Shown one piece after another: positions 36,754 through 45,719 of a stretch of 64,000 nucleotides of DNA. The stretch is from Mycobacterium bourgelatii (GTDB lineage: Bacteria; Actinomycetota; Actinomycetes; Mycobacteriales; Mycobacteriaceae). The position numbers were made by a program, and so were the translations under genes. The notes beneath the pieces are model-generated. The model was not told where the DNA came from, made no database searches, and worked only from the letters and a program-made list of their open reading frames with translations. Location of the stretch: NCBI RefSeq assembly GCF_010723575.1, contig NZ_BLKZ01000001.1:5332001-5396000 (forward strand), read 5' to 3'. Position 1 is the first letter of the stretch, and each line of letters starts with the position of its first letter.

Positions 36754-37869
36754 TCAGGAGATGGAGTTGACCGCGGTCGACAGCCTCGACTTGAACGAGT
36801 CGGGAATCGGTATGTAACCGTTGTCACCCAACCCATTTTGGCCCGGTCCGATGGTCGCCTGCAGGAAGGCCTTAACGGCGGTGCCCACCTGGGCGTCCGG
36901 ATACTTCGAACAGACAATCTCATAGGTTGCCAGCACGATCGGGTAGGAGCCCGGCTGCGTCGGCCGGTAGAACGACAGCGTGTCGATCGTGAGGTCGTTG
37001 CCCTGCCCGCTGATCGTGGCGCCGGCAATCGTCTTGCCCACCGAGTCGGTGCTGATCGCGACGGGCTCCGGACCGGCAGACGTAATGATCTTCGCCATGC
37101 TCAGGTTCTGCGCCTGGGCAAACGACCACTCGTTGTAGGTGATCGACCCTTCGGTGCTCTTGACCGCAGCGGAGGTGCCGTCGTTGCCCTTGGCGCCCTC
37201 GCCGACACCGCCGTTGAACACCTTGCCGGCGCCCTTACCCCACCCGCCGTTGGACGCGGCATCGAGGTACTTCTGGAAGTTGTCGGTAGTTCCCGACTCG
37301 TCGCTGCGGAACACCACGTGGATGGGCGTATCGGGCAAGTTGGTCCCCGAGTTGAGCGCCACGATAGCGGGATCGTTCCAGGTGGTGATGCCGCCGTTGA
37401 AGATCTTCGCCAGGGTGGGGCCGTCCAGGTTGAGCGACGAGACGCTGGGCAGGTTGTACGTCACCGCGATGGGACCGAAGACGACCGGCAGGTTCAATGC
37501 CTCCGAGCCGCAGCGCTCTTTGGCGGCCGCCGCCTCGGCAGGACTCAGGGGTGAGTCCGACCCACCGAAGTCGGTTATCTTGCCCGTGAATTCCTTGATG
37601 CCGGCACCCGAGCCGTTACCGGTGTAGTTCAAGGTCTGCCCTGGGCAAGCCTCCTCAAAAGCCTTGATGAAACGGGTCATCGCGTTGGCCTGCGCGGTGG
37701 CCCCGCTGGCCTTCAGATCTTTCTTACCGCCGCAACTCACGTTGCCCGACGCGCCACCGGACCCGGTGGTGCCTCCCCCACTTGCGTTGTTGTCGCTGCC
37801 GCATCCCGACAAAACCAATGCTCCGGAAGCCAAGACACTGAGCGCGACGCCAAATCGGTTGAGCTTCAA
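36754..37869 (-). CDS. pstS: Phosphate-binding lipoprotein PstS (PstS3-like), first gene of pst operon
   Basis: 371-residue receptor with lipobox LSGC (GALVLSGCGSD, about residues 16-26) and phosphate-binding segments ASGATAQANAMTRF, GNGSGAGIKEFTG, FGGSDSPLSP and FRSDESGTTDNFQKYL. It is clearly paralogous to the PstS at 31062-32183 along its whole length. It heads pstS-pstC-pstA, the same order as pstS3-pstC2-pstA1 in M. tuberculosis, where SenX3-RegX3 induces the operon at low phosphate. I could not identify a RegX3 box with confidence in the 304-bp upstream region. Confidence 0.95.
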   Translation of the reverse strand: MKLNRFGVALSVLASGALVLSGCGSDNNASGGGTTGSGGASGNVSCGGKKDLKASGATAQANAMTRFIKAFEEACPGQTLNYTGNGSGAGIKEFTGKITDFGGSDSPLSPAEAAAAKERCGSEALNLPVVFGPIAVTYNLPSVSSLNLDGPTLAKIFNGGITTWNDPAIVALNSGTNLPDTPIHVVFRSDESGTTDNFQKYLDAASNGGWGKGAGKVFNGGVGEGAKGNDGTSAAVKSTEGSITYNEWSFAQAQNLSMAKIITSAGPEPVAISTDSVGKTIAGATISGQGNDLTIDTLSFYRPTQPGSYPIVLATYEIVCSKYPDAQVGTAVKAFLQATIGPGQNGLGDNGYIPIPDSFKSRLSTAVNSIS

Positions 37870-38173
37870 TTCAGTTCCTAACGGTAATGAAACATCCTTG
37901 CCGCCACTCGTAAGCCGCGGCCCGTCACCAGCCGTTCCTTCGCAGCCTTCCAGCTACATTAACAACAAGTAACCCCCCTAGGAAACAGCTAATCGAGCCC
38001 CTCGGGAGCCATATCGCGATCGTTCTTCCGCCCTGAATTCAAACAGATTATGGGCCACCGCAACACGGCCAAAACGGAGATGAGCCTCGACGCGCCCGTC
38101 CGAAGCACGTCCGGTTGCACCTGTTTCAATGAGTTCCGATCCAAGCCCGTCCATTGACTGAAACGAGACCGCA
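37870..38173. promoter_or_regulatory. Divergent promoter region between pstS and SDR gene
   Basis: 304 bp without a gene, AT-richer near 37930-37980. On the minus strand it contains GTTACTTGTTGTTAATG, a loosely repeated GTTA pattern that could be a phosphate-response site, but no clear tandem box. Near the SDR, TTGACT (about 38154) is a possible -35. Confidence 0.35.
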
Positions 38174-38965
38174 GTGATCCTCGACAGGTTCCGCCTCGAC
38201 GACAAGGTCGCCGTCATCACCGGCGCCGGCCGCGGCCTCGGCGCGGCGATCGCGCTGGCCTTCGCCGAAGCAGGCGCGGACGTCGTGATCGGTTCGCGAA
38301 CACAATCGCAACTCGACGAAGTCGCCGAACAGGTCCGGGCGGCCGGCCGCCGCGCGCACGTCGTCGCCGGCGACCTGGCCCATCCCGACGTCACGGCGCA
38401 GTTGGCGGCTCAGGCGGTGGAGGCCTTCGGGAAATTGGACATCGTCGTCAACAACGTCGGCGGAACCATGCCCAACACGCTGCTGAACACCTCGACCAAG
38501 GACCTCAAGGACGCATTCACGTTCAATGTCGGTACCGCTCACGCGCTGACCGTCGCGGCTGTGCCGTTGATGCTCGAGCATTCCGGCGGCGGCAGCATCA
38601 TCAACATCACCTCGGCGATCGGCCGACTGGCGGGACGCGGTTTTGCGGCCTACGGCACCGCCAAGGCCGCGTTGTCGCACTACACCCGCTTGACGGCCCT
38701 CGACCTGTGCCCCCGCATCCGGGTCAATGCGATCGCGCCGGGCTCGATCCTTACCTCCGCGCTGGACATCGTCGCCTCCAACGACGAACTGCGCACGCAA
38801 TTGGAGCGGGCGACACCGCTGCGCCGCCTTGGCGATCCCGTCGACATCGCCGCTGCGGCAGTGTATCTGGCGTCCCCGGCTGGCAGTTTCCTGACGGGCA
38901 AGACCTTGGAGGTCGACGGTGGCCTCACGTTCCCCAACATGGAGATACCGGTCCCGGATCTGTAA
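38174..38965 (+). CDS. Short-chain dehydrogenase/reductase (Rv0927c-like)
   Basis: A 263-residue classical SDR with TGAGRGLGAAIALAFAEAG (about residues 17-35), NNVGGTMPNT, the catalytic Ser in NITSAIG, YGTAKAALSHY for the YxxxK pair, and the late APGSILTSALD. The GTG start gives MILDRFRLDDKVAVITGAG. The substrate is unknown; proximity to the pst operon is conserved in M. tuberculosis but does not reveal function. A second SDR follows 99 bp downstream on the same strand. Confidence 0.93.
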   Translation: MILDRFRLDDKVAVITGAGRGLGAAIALAFAEAGADVVIGSRTQSQLDEVAEQVRAAGRRAHVVAGDLAHPDVTAQLAAQAVEAFGKLDIVVNNVGGTMPNTLLNTSTKDLKDAFTFNVGTAHALTVAAVPLMLEHSGGGSIINITSAIGRLAGRGFAAYGTAKAALSHYTRLTALDLCPRIRVNAIAPGSILTSALDIVASNDELRTQLERATPLRRLGDPVDIAAAAVYLASPAGSFLTGKTLEVDGGLTFPNMEIPVPDL

Positions 38966-39064
38966 GCCGTTGTGGCGCAAGTCTCTCGCTGAATGCAGGT
39001 GATCCCCGGAATCAGCCCGGCGGTCGTTGCGTTGCCAATCGGTGTCACAGCGAAAGGGGACATG

Positions 39065-39778
39065 ATGCCGAAGCGACGGGTCCTGGTTACCGGGGCGTCG
39101 AAGGGAATTGGCCGCGCGGTTGCCGACCGGGTAGCCGCAGCGGGCAACGAACCGATCGGGATCGCCCGGACTGCGCCGGCGGACTTCCCCGGCAGCTTCT
39201 ACGCGGTGGATCTCGGCGACCGGGACGCGACGGCGGAAGCCTTGGCGCGCATCGTCGCAGATGGCCGAGTCGATGCCGTGGTCAACAACTTCGGCTTCGC
39301 CAAATTCGGCCGGATCGGCGAGATCGACCTGGACGATCTGGCACTGACCTACGACTTGAACGTGCGCACCGCGGTTCAGGTGGTTCAGGCTGTGCTGCCC
39401 GGCATGCTCGACGCGGGATGGGGACGCATCGTGAACGTCTCCAGCCTGACGACGCAGGGTACGGCCGAGCGCACGCCCTATGCCTCGGCCAAGGCCGCAC
39501 TCGAGACGAGCACTCGCATCTGGGCGAGCGAGCTTGCCCGGACCGGTATCACCGTGAACTGCGTGGCACCAGGCCCGGTGGAGACCGAGCTGTACCGGCT
39601 GCGCAGCCCCGCCGGGTCGGAGCGGGAAGCCCGCCTACTGAACGCCATTCCGCTGCACCGGGTCGGGACTCCGGGCGAAATCGCCCACGTGATTTGCATG
39701 TTGCTGCACGAGGACGCGGGATACATCACCGGTCAGATCGTTCACGTCGACGGCGGCGGGAGCATCAGCGCCGCGTGA
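39065..39778 (+). CDS. Short-chain dehydrogenase/reductase, FabG-like
   Basis: A 237-residue SDR: VLVTGASKGIGRAVADRVA at the N-terminus, VNNFGFAKFG, SSLTTQG, YASAKAALETSTR (YxxxK), CVAPGPVETEL, and a typical VHVDGGGSISAA end. The second of two adjacent ATGs is chosen because AAAGGGG lies 5 nt ahead of it. The FabG-like shape suggests reduction of a 3-oxoacyl group, but the substrate is unproven. From memory, H37Rv has no second SDR at this position. Confidence 0.9.
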   Translation: MPKRRVLVTGASKGIGRAVADRVAAAGNEPIGIARTAPADFPGSFYAVDLGDRDATAEALARIVADGRVDAVVNNFGFAKFGRIGEIDLDDLALTYDLNVRTAVQVVQAVLPGMLDAGWGRIVNVSSLTTQGTAERTPYASAKAALETSTRIWASELARTGITVNCVAPGPVETELYRLRSPAGSEREARLLNAIPLHRVGTPGEIAHVICMLLHEDAGYITGQIVHVDGGGSISAA

Positions 39779-39905
39779 AACCTCGCTTCTGCGAGTGAAC
39801 AAAGGGGTTGCGACACGGTCACGGGTGGGTACCTATCGGCTCATCACAGGTCACAACAGCACCGCCAATAACTATCGTCACATCAGTCAATAGCGAGCGT
39901 CAACT

Positions 39906-39920
39906 GGGGCGCTTCGCCCC
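39906..39920 (+). promoter_or_regulatory. Short stem-loop in the leader of the DUF4185 gene
   Basis: GGGGCG-CTT-CGCCCC forms a perfect 6-bp stem ending 14 nt before the ATG and 2 nt before the GGAAGG ribosome site. It could affect translation or mRNA stability. Confidence 0.4.
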
Positions 39921-39934
39921 GCGGAAGGTGTGAC

Positions 39935-41455
39935 ATGTCGGCGATTCCTCGCTTGTTTCCGGTTTCGCTGGCCGCCACTGCGGCTGTCGGACTTTTGCTT
40001 CCGATAAGCATCGCCACCGGACTCGCTCCGGCGGCGCACGCCCTGCCGTGCAGCGCGCCGGAGGCGAACGTGCCGCCGCCGCCGAACGCGGTCGTGACCA
40101 ACCCGGGCGGCAAGGTCCTCGGCCCGATAAACAGAGGACCCCGCCCGCGCGGCGCCAATGAGCGTGCGCCGCTACCCCGGTTGGGTCCGCTGCAGCGCGT
40201 AGTGCCACCGGGGCAACGCTATTCGGCGCCCCTGCAACAGCAGGCGCGCGTCCCGCAAGCCAACCCCGCGCCGCCGGCTCCCACGCCGCCCGCCGCGGGC
40301 CAGGGCCCCGACGCCGCACAGCTGAATCCGCAGGCCGCCGTGCCGCCCAACCCCGCCCCCGTTCCGGATGCGGCGGTCCCTGCTCCGCCGGATGGCGCGC
40401 CGGATGCGATGGCCGCGCTCGCGAATTCCAACACATCGCTGGTCGAGTGGGTGACCGGCCCGGAAAGCCCCAACAAGACCCTGCAACGCTTCGGCATCTC
40501 CGGGACCGACCTCGGAATCCTTTGGGACAACGGCGATCCCGCGAACCACCAGGTACTCATGGCGTTCGGCGACACCTTCGGCTACTGCGCCGTCCACGGC
40601 GACCAATGGCGCTATAACGTCCTGTTCCGCAGCAACGACACGGACCTGTCCCACGGACTGCACGTGGCCGACGGCGACCCCCACAACAGATACGCGGGCT
40701 CACCGACGCAGCAACCGGGCTTCTCCAAGCAGGTGATCAACAGCATCAAGTTCGCCAAGGAAGAGACGGGAATCATTCCGACCGCCGCGATCTCCATCGG
40801 GAAGACGCAGTACATCAACTTCATGTCCATCAAGGACTGGGGTCGCGACGGAGAATGGTGGACGAACTATTCGGGCGTCGCGATGTCTACCGACAACGGC
40901 CAGAACTGGGCGGTCTACCCCGGCACCATCCGCGCCAACGGACCGGACGCCGCCCGGGTCCCCTATGTCGAGGGCAACGAAAATTTCCAGATGGGCGCCT
41001 ACGTCAAGGGGGCCGACGGCTACCTGTACTCCTTCGGCACACCGAATGGACGCGGCGGCTCGGCCCACCTGTCGCGCGTGCAGCCGCGCTTCATTCCGGA
41101 TCTCACCAAATACGAATACTGGAACGGTGATTCGAACTCATGGGTGCCGAACAAGCCGTCTGCGGCCACCCCGGTGATCCCCGGCCCAGTCGCCGAGATG
41201 TCGGCCCAGTACAACACCTACCTCAAGCAGTATTTGGTGATGTACACCAACGGCGCCAACGACGTGGTGGCACGGACCGCACCCACGCCGCAGGGACCCT
41301 ACAGCCCGGAGCAGTTGTTGGTCTCCAACTTCTCCATGCCCGGCGGCATCTACGCGCCGATGATGCACCCCTGGACGACGGGCAAGGACGTGTTCTTCAA
41401 CCTGTCCCTGTGGTCCGCATACGACGTGATGTTGATGCACACCTCGCTGGGATAG
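39935..41455 (+). CDS. Secreted DUF4185 domain protein, possible endo-D-arabinanase (GH183)
   Basis: 506 residues. A signal peptide (about 1-37, ending AAHALPC) is followed by a long Pro/Ala-rich, probably extended segment (about 40-165), then a DUF4185 beta-propeller-like domain (about 170-506): ISGTDLGILWDNGD, MAFGDTFGYC, TAAISIGKTQYINFMSIKDW, GVAMSTDNGQNWAVYPGT and FGTPNGRGGSAHLSRV. DUF4185 proteins of mycobacteria include the GH183 enzymes that cut the D-arabinan of arabinogalactan and lipoarabinomannan, so cell-wall remodelling is likely. It is the counterpart of Rv0926c (from memory about 358 residues); the Pro-rich segment explains much of the extra length. Confidence 0.88.
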   Translation: MSAIPRLFPVSLAATAAVGLLLPISIATGLAPAAHALPCSAPEANVPPPPNAVVTNPGGKVLGPINRGPRPRGANERAPLPRLGPLQRVVPPGQRYSAPLQQQARVPQANPAPPAPTPPAAGQGPDAAQLNPQAAVPPNPAPVPDAAVPAPPDGAPDAMAALANSNTSLVEWVTGPESPNKTLQRFGISGTDLGILWDNGDPANHQVLMAFGDTFGYCAVHGDQWRYNVLFRSNDTDLSHGLHVADGDPHNRYAGSPTQQPGFSKQVINSIKFAKEETGIIPTAAISIGKTQYINFMSIKDWGRDGEWWTNYSGVAMSTDNGQNWAVYPGTIRANGPDAARVPYVEGNENFQMGAYVKGADGYLYSFGTPNGRGGSAHLSRVQPRFIPDLTKYEYWNGDSNSWVPNKPSAATPVIPGPVAEMSAQYNTYLKQYLVMYTNGANDVVARTAPTPQGPYSPEQLLVSNFSMPGGIYAPMMHPWTTGKDVFFNLSLWSAYDVMLMHTSLG

Positions 41456-41478
41456 CTCCGTTTCGAGGCGTCGAGATG

Positions 41479-41522
41479 GCCGTCATGGTCGTGCTCGCAG
41501 CGCGCATGACGACCACGACGGC
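41479..41522 (+). terminator. Hairpin terminator after the DUF4185 gene
   Basis: GCCGTCATGGTCGT (41479-41492) pairs with ACGACCACGACGGC (41509-41522), 13 of 14 positions, around a 16-nt loop. It starts 23 nt after the stop codon. There is no U-tract. Confidence 0.6.
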
Positions 41523-41598
41523 AATCTCGGCGTAGCAGCCCAGTGGGGTTCGACTACCCTCGCTTTCTATTCGGTGGCGCGGATCGAAAGTCGGTGAG

Positions 41599-42822
41599 TT
41601 GGCGCAGGACACCTCGGTCAAGACGAGCTGGTATCTGCTCGGACCCGCTTTCGTCGCGGCGATCGCGTACGTCGACCCCGGGAATGTGGCGGCCAACGTC
41701 AGCTCGGGTGCCCAGTTCGGCTATTTGCTGCTGTGGGTGATTGTCGCGGCCAACGTGATGGCCGGACTGGTGCAGTACCTCTCGGCCAAGCTCGGGTTGG
41801 TCACCGGCCGCTCGCTGCCCGAGGCCATCGGCCTGCGAATGGGTCGGCCGACGCGGCTGATCTACTGGGCACAGGCCGAGATCGTCGCAATGGCAACCGA
41901 CCTGGCCGAGGTGGTCGGCGGCGCGATCGCGTTGCGCATCCTGTTCGGCCTGCCGCTTGCCCTTGGCGGGATCATCACCGGGGTGATCTCGCTGGCGCTG
42001 TTGCTCATTCAAGATCGTCGCGGGCAGCGCATCTTCGAGCGAGTCATCACCGGTTTGCTGTTGGTGATCGCTGTCGGATTCACCGCCAGCTTTTTTGTCG
42101 CCACCCCTCCCCCAAGCGCCGTCTTCGGCGGACTGGTGCCGCGTTTCCAGGGCACCGAGAGTGTGCTGCTGGCGGCGGCGATCCTGGGGGCCACCGTGAT
42201 GCCCCACGCCGTCTACTTGCATTCGGGGCTGGCGCGTGACCGCCACGGCCATCCGGAGCCGGGTCCGGTCCGGAAACGCCTGCTGCGGATAACCCGATGG
42301 GACGTCGGGCTCGCCATGGTCACGGCGGGCGGGGTGAACGCGGCGATGCTGCTGGTTGCGGCGCTGAACATGCGGGGACGCGGAGACGACACCGCCTCGA
42401 TCGATGGGGCCTACATTGCCGTCCACGACACCTTGGGGGCGACGATCGCGGTGCTGTTTGCGATTGGCCTGCTGGCGTCGGGCTTGGCATCGGCGTCCGT
42501 GGGCGCCTACGCCGGCGCAATGATCATGCAGGGCCTACTGCACTGGACGGTTCCGATGGTGGTGCGCCGCCTGGTCACTTTGGGCCCTGCGATCGCGATT
42601 CTGGCGTGGGGCGTCGACCCCACCCGCACCTTGGTGCTTTCCCAGGTCGTGCTGTCATTCGGCATACCGTTCGCGGTGCTGCCGTTGGTCCGGTTGACCA
42701 GCAACCCCGAGATCATGGGGAGTGATATCAACCATCGCGCGACGACGGCTATCGGCTGGGTTGTGGCGGTGATGATCACCTTGCTCAACCTGGTGCTGAT
42801 TTTTCTGACCCTGACCGGTTAA
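41599..42822 (+). CDS. mntH: Mn2+/divalent metal transporter, NRAMP family
   Basis: Proton-coupled Mn(II)/Fe(II) importer of the inner membrane: 407 residues with about eleven hydrophobic helices. The metal-binding DPGN in FVAAIAYVDPGNVAANVSSG (helix 1) and the MPH of helix 6 (ATVMPHAVYLHSGL) are both present. No ATG or GTG precedes the conserved region in frame after the stop at 41533; TTG at 41599 (LAQDTSVKTSWYLLGPAF) is the only usable start, and relatives begin similarly. It corresponds to Rv0924c. From memory, the phosphoglycerate-mutase-like gene Rv0925c normally lies between it and Rv0926c; it is absent here. Confidence 0.95.
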   Translation: MAQDTSVKTSWYLLGPAFVAAIAYVDPGNVAANVSSGAQFGYLLLWVIVAANVMAGLVQYLSAKLGLVTGRSLPEAIGLRMGRPTRLIYWAQAEIVAMATDLAEVVGGAIALRILFGLPLALGGIITGVISLALLLIQDRRGQRIFERVITGLLLVIAVGFTASFFVATPPPSAVFGGLVPRFQGTESVLLAAAILGATVMPHAVYLHSGLARDRHGHPEPGPVRKRLLRITRWDVGLAMVTAGGVNAAMLLVAALNMRGRGDDTASIDGAYIAVHDTLGATIAVLFAIGLLASGLASASVGAYAGAMIMQGLLHWTVPMVVRRLVTLGPAIAILAWGVDPTRTLVLSQVVLSFGIPFAVLPLVRLTSNPEIMGSDINHRATTAIGWVVAVMITLLNLVLIFLTLTG

Positions 42823-42943
42823 GGGGTTAGCGCTTTGCGGCGCACTGGCCGAAATTCAGTAATCGACTACTGAAACCCGCACGGTCACCTCGGGTGAGAC
42901 TCAATTGTGCAGTGCCATTGGCCGTTTGCCGAGGGAGGGCCCC

Positions 42944-43510
42944 ATGTCGCTTGTCATCGCAACGCCGGAGCTGATGGCTGAGGCGGCAACGCACCTGGAG
43001 GCGATTGGCTCAGCACTCGACGAGGCGCACCTGACGGCTGCAGGCCCAACCGGCACTGTGGCTCCCGCCGCAGCCGATGAGGTGTCGGTGGGCATCGCGC
43101 AGCTGTTTTCCGGTTTCGGCCAGGAGTACCAGGTCTTGGCCCGCCAGACCGCGCAGTTTCATGAGGATTTTGTGCAGCACTTGAACGCCAGCGCGGGCAT
43201 GTATGCCGGAGCTGAGGCGATCAACGTCGGTCTGTTGCAGCCTTTAATCTCGTCAGTCGAGTCGTTTCTCGTGACCAGTGGATACGGTCCGTTATTGTTT
43301 TCCTTCCTAAGTGTATTAGAAATCGCTCTGGCCGCGTTGCTAGCGGTTTTATTTGTTTCCTACTTTATCTTTGCGTTGTTCGCGTTCGGGGGCACATTAG
43401 CCCTGGCATCCCAGTTTGCAATGCCACTCGCCCCGTTCGCCAGCTACGGCGAGACCCTTCTGCTCACGCTCCTCACGATCCCATTCCGCCTGCTTACAGC
43501 AATCGCGTGA
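42944..43510 (+). CDS. PE family protein with hydrophobic C-terminal region
   Basis: 188 residues. The PE domain (MSLVIATPELMAEAATHLEA, AAADEVSVGIAQLFSGFGQE) occupies about residues 1-100; the rest is hydrophobic with at least two membrane-spanning stretches (around FSFLSVLEIALAALLAVLF and LFAFGGTLALASQFAM). The ATG at 42944 is preceded by GGGAGG. Residues 10-60 and the tail character closely resemble the PE protein at 14839-15399, suggesting paralogues of one PE subfamily. No PPE partner is adjacent. Confidence 0.9.
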   Translation: MSLVIATPELMAEAATHLEAIGSALDEAHLTAAGPTGTVAPAAADEVSVGIAQLFSGFGQEYQVLARQTAQFHEDFVQHLNASAGMYAGAEAINVGLLQPLISSVESFLVTSGYGPLLFSFLSVLEIALAALLAVLFVSYFIFALFAFGGTLALASQFAMPLAPFASYGETLLLTLLTIPFRLLTAIA

Positions 43511-43824
43511 GCGTCCCGTTGGGGCTCCGCGCCCGAGACGAATCCATCACGCCGAGCGGGGCATTCCTTGCCTTTGAAACCATTAGTTTTAATACGGCAA
43601 TGGGTGTCGTCGCAGCATCCGTTTAGTTGCACTTTTCTCCGTCTGCCGCGGTCGGGATTGCATAAAGCCCACCCCACCTCATCTGAGTGCACTGCCGCCG
43701 CGTGGCGGGCACCTCGCCAAGTACGGCAGGATGGACGTGTCGTCGTCGAAGACTCGCGGGAGTCAGCTTGCCAACACAACTCATGCTGTCGAACTCGCCG
43801 ACATGTTCGAGAGCCACCGGCTGA
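43511..43824. other. Gap between PE gene and cyclotransferase fusion gene
   Basis: 314 bp, partly AT-rich (43570-43640). A short reading beginning near 43731 (MDVSSSKTRGSQLANTTHAV...) runs into the next gene in another frame, has moderate codon quality and no clear ribosome site. I see no RNA gene or confident promoter. Confidence 0.4.
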
Positions 43825-44880
43825 ATGCCGGCCCGCCGGCACCCCTACTTCGCGTACGGATCCAATCTGTGCGTTCAGCAGATGGCCGCCCGCTGTCCCG
43901 ACGCCGCTGATCCCCGCCCGGCGGTGCTGTCCGATCACGACTGGCTGATCAATCAGCGCGGTGTAGCCACCGTGGAACCCTTCACCGGAAGCCAGGTCCA
44001 CGGCGTGCTGTGGCAGATATCGGACCACGACCTGGCGGCCCTGGACAGCGCCGAGGGCGTGCCGGTGCGGTATCGGCGCGACCGGATGACGGTGGCGACC
44101 GACGACGGCCCGGCGCCGGCCTGGGTGTACATCGACCACCGCGTCACTCCCGGGCCACCGCGTCCGGGCTACCTGCCGCGCATCATCGACGGAGCCCGCC
44201 ACCACGGACTCCCCCAGCGCTGGATCGACTTTCTGCACCGCTGGGACCCGACGCACTGGCCGAAGCCTTCTACCCCGAATACACCAGCGCCACAGTCGCT
44301 TTCGGCGTTGCTGAACGAGCCCGGCGTGGTCGAGGTCAGCCACCTTCGGTCACGCTTCGGCTTCCTGGCCATCCACGGCGGCGGCCTGGAGCAGATGACC
44401 GACGTGATCGCCGAACGCGCGGCCGAGGCCGCCGAGGCATCGGTTTACCTACTGCGGCATCCCGACCGCTATCCGCATCATCTGCCGTCGGCCCGCTTCG
44501 ATCCCGCGGAATCCGAACGACTGGCCGAGTTCCTCGACCACGTCGACGTCGTCGTCTCGCTGCACGGCTACGGCCGTATCGGTCGCAGCACCCAACTCTT
44601 GGCCGGCGGGCGTAATCGCACACTGGCCGCACACCTGCACCGCCACCTCCACCTGCCCGGTTATCAGGTCGTCACCGACCTCGACGCCATTCCGTTGGAA
44701 CTGCGGGGCCTCCATTCGGACAATCCGGTCAACCGGGTGCGCGGGGGCGGAACCCAGTTGGAGTTGTCGGTTCGCGTCCGAGGTCTCAGCCCCCGCAGTC
44801 CGCTCCCCGGCGAGGATGGCTTGTCTCCGGTCACCTCCGCCCTGGTGCAGGGTTTGGTGGCCGCCGCACGCTCCTGGTAG
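43825..44880 (+). CDS. Gamma-glutamylcyclotransferase-like domain fused to poly-gamma-glutamate hydrolase-like domain
   Basis: 351 residues in two enzyme domains that both handle gamma-glutamyl bonds. Residues about 5-135 are GGCT-like: YFAYGSNLCVQQMAARCPDA, VHGVLWQISDHDLAALDSAEG (candidate catalytic Glu in SAEG) and VPVRYRRDRMTV. Residues about 160-351 match the phage-type poly-gamma-glutamate hydrolase/DUF867 family: GFLAIHGGGLEQMTDVIAER, VVSLHGYGR and the downstream RNRTLAAHLHRHL. The first would release 5-oxoproline from gamma-glutamyl amines; the second is a zinc amidohydrolase with its His and Glu in IHGGGLEQMT. The natural substrate could be a gamma-glutamyl cofactor such as polyglutamylated F420 or folate, but that is conjecture. 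An F420-type oxidoreductase gene follows directly. Confidence 0.82.
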   Translation: MPARRHPYFAYGSNLCVQQMAARCPDAADPRPAVLSDHDWLINQRGVATVEPFTGSQVHGVLWQISDHDLAALDSAEGVPVRYRRDRMTVATDDGPAPAWVYIDHRVTPGPPRPGYLPRIIDGARHHGLPQRWIDFLHRWDPTHWPKPSTPNTPAPQSLSALLNEPGVVEVSHLRSRFGFLAIHGGGLEQMTDVIAERAAEAAEASVYLLRHPDRYPHHLPSARFDPAESERLAEFLDHVDVVVSLHGYGRIGRSTQLLAGGRNRTLAAHLHRHLHLPGYQVVTDLDAIPLELRGLHSDNPVNRVRGGGTQLELSVRVRGLSPRSPLPGEDGLSPVTSALVQGLVAAARSW

Positions 44881-44889
44881 GTGTTGTTG

Positions 44890-45708
44890 GTGACCAAGGA
44901 TTTTCGCTTCGGACTCAGCGTCCGCTTCTTCAAATCTCGGGCGGGGTTGGTCGATCTTGCCAAGCGTGCCGAGGACCTTGGTTATGACGTGCTCTGCGTG
45001 CCCGACCACCTGGGAGCGGCGGCACCGTTTCCGACGCTGACCGCGGTCGCCATGGTCACGACGAAGATCCGCCTGAGCATGTACGTCCTCAACGCCGGCT
45101 TCTACAAACCGGCCCTGCTAGCGCGCGACGTCGAAGCGTTGCAGGTGCTCAGCGACGAGCGCCTGGAACTGGGCCTGGGCGCCGGCTACGTCAGAGAAGA
45201 ATTCGAGGCCGCCGAACTCCCCTATCCCAGCGCGGGCGCACGTGTCGACCATCTGGAACACATGGCCGCCTATTTCTGCCAGCACCACCCGGCGGTGCCG
45301 ATCATGATCGCCGGCAGCGGCGACCGGGTGATGACGCTGGCCGCGCGGCACGCCGACATCATCGGGCTGACCGGAGCAAAGGTGCGCGACGTCGAGGATC
45401 CGCTTGCCGAGCGCATCGAATTCGTCCGCAACGCCGCCAAAGAGCGGTTTGACCCGCTCGAACTGAATCTCGTCATCACCGCGGTCCCTCGCGAAGGCGA
45501 ACGGAAACCCAGCTTGTCGTTGACCCGCCGCAACGCACCGGACTTGTCCGACGAGGAGTTGTTGGCCTTGCCCGCAGTACTTAGCGGGTCACCTACCGAG
45601 ATGGCCGACAAGCTGAGATGCCACCGCGACAAGTACGGCATCACCTACTTCACCGTGCAGGACAACCACGTCGAGACGTTCGCGAAGGTGATCGCCGAAT
45701 TACGTTGA
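44890..45708 (+). CDS. LLM-class F420-dependent oxidoreductase (TIGR03621 type)
   Basis: About 272 residues of the luciferase-like barrel: FRFGLSVRFFKSRAGLVDLA, GYDVLCVPDHLGAAAPFPTL, RLELGLGAGYVREEFEAAEL, VPIMIAGSGDRVMTLAARHA and the C-terminal KYGITYFTVQDNHVETFAKV. GTG codons at 44881 and 44890 are both usable; the second gives VTKDFRFGL, closest to relatives. The gene begins 9 bp or less after the fusion gene, so they form an operon. The cofactor is F420 by family; the substrate is unknown. Confidence 0.88.
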   Translation: MTKDFRFGLSVRFFKSRAGLVDLAKRAEDLGYDVLCVPDHLGAAAPFPTLTAVAMVTTKIRLSMYVLNAGFYKPALLARDVEALQVLSDERLELGLGAGYVREEFEAAELPYPSAGARVDHLEHMAAYFCQHHPAVPIMIAGSGDRVMTLAARHADIIGLTGAKVRDVEDPLAERIEFVRNAAKERFDPLELNLVITAVPREGERKPSLSLTRRNAPDLSDEELLALPAVLSGSPTEMADKLRCHRDKYGITYFTVQDNHVETFAKVIAELR

Positions 45709-45719
45709 GCCGCCCGGCG

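Noticed and set aside
43731..43910. Short frame MDVSSSKTRGSQLANTTHAV... before the cyclotransferase fusion
   Set aside because: It overlaps the well-supported fusion gene in another frame, with moderate codon quality and no ribosome site.
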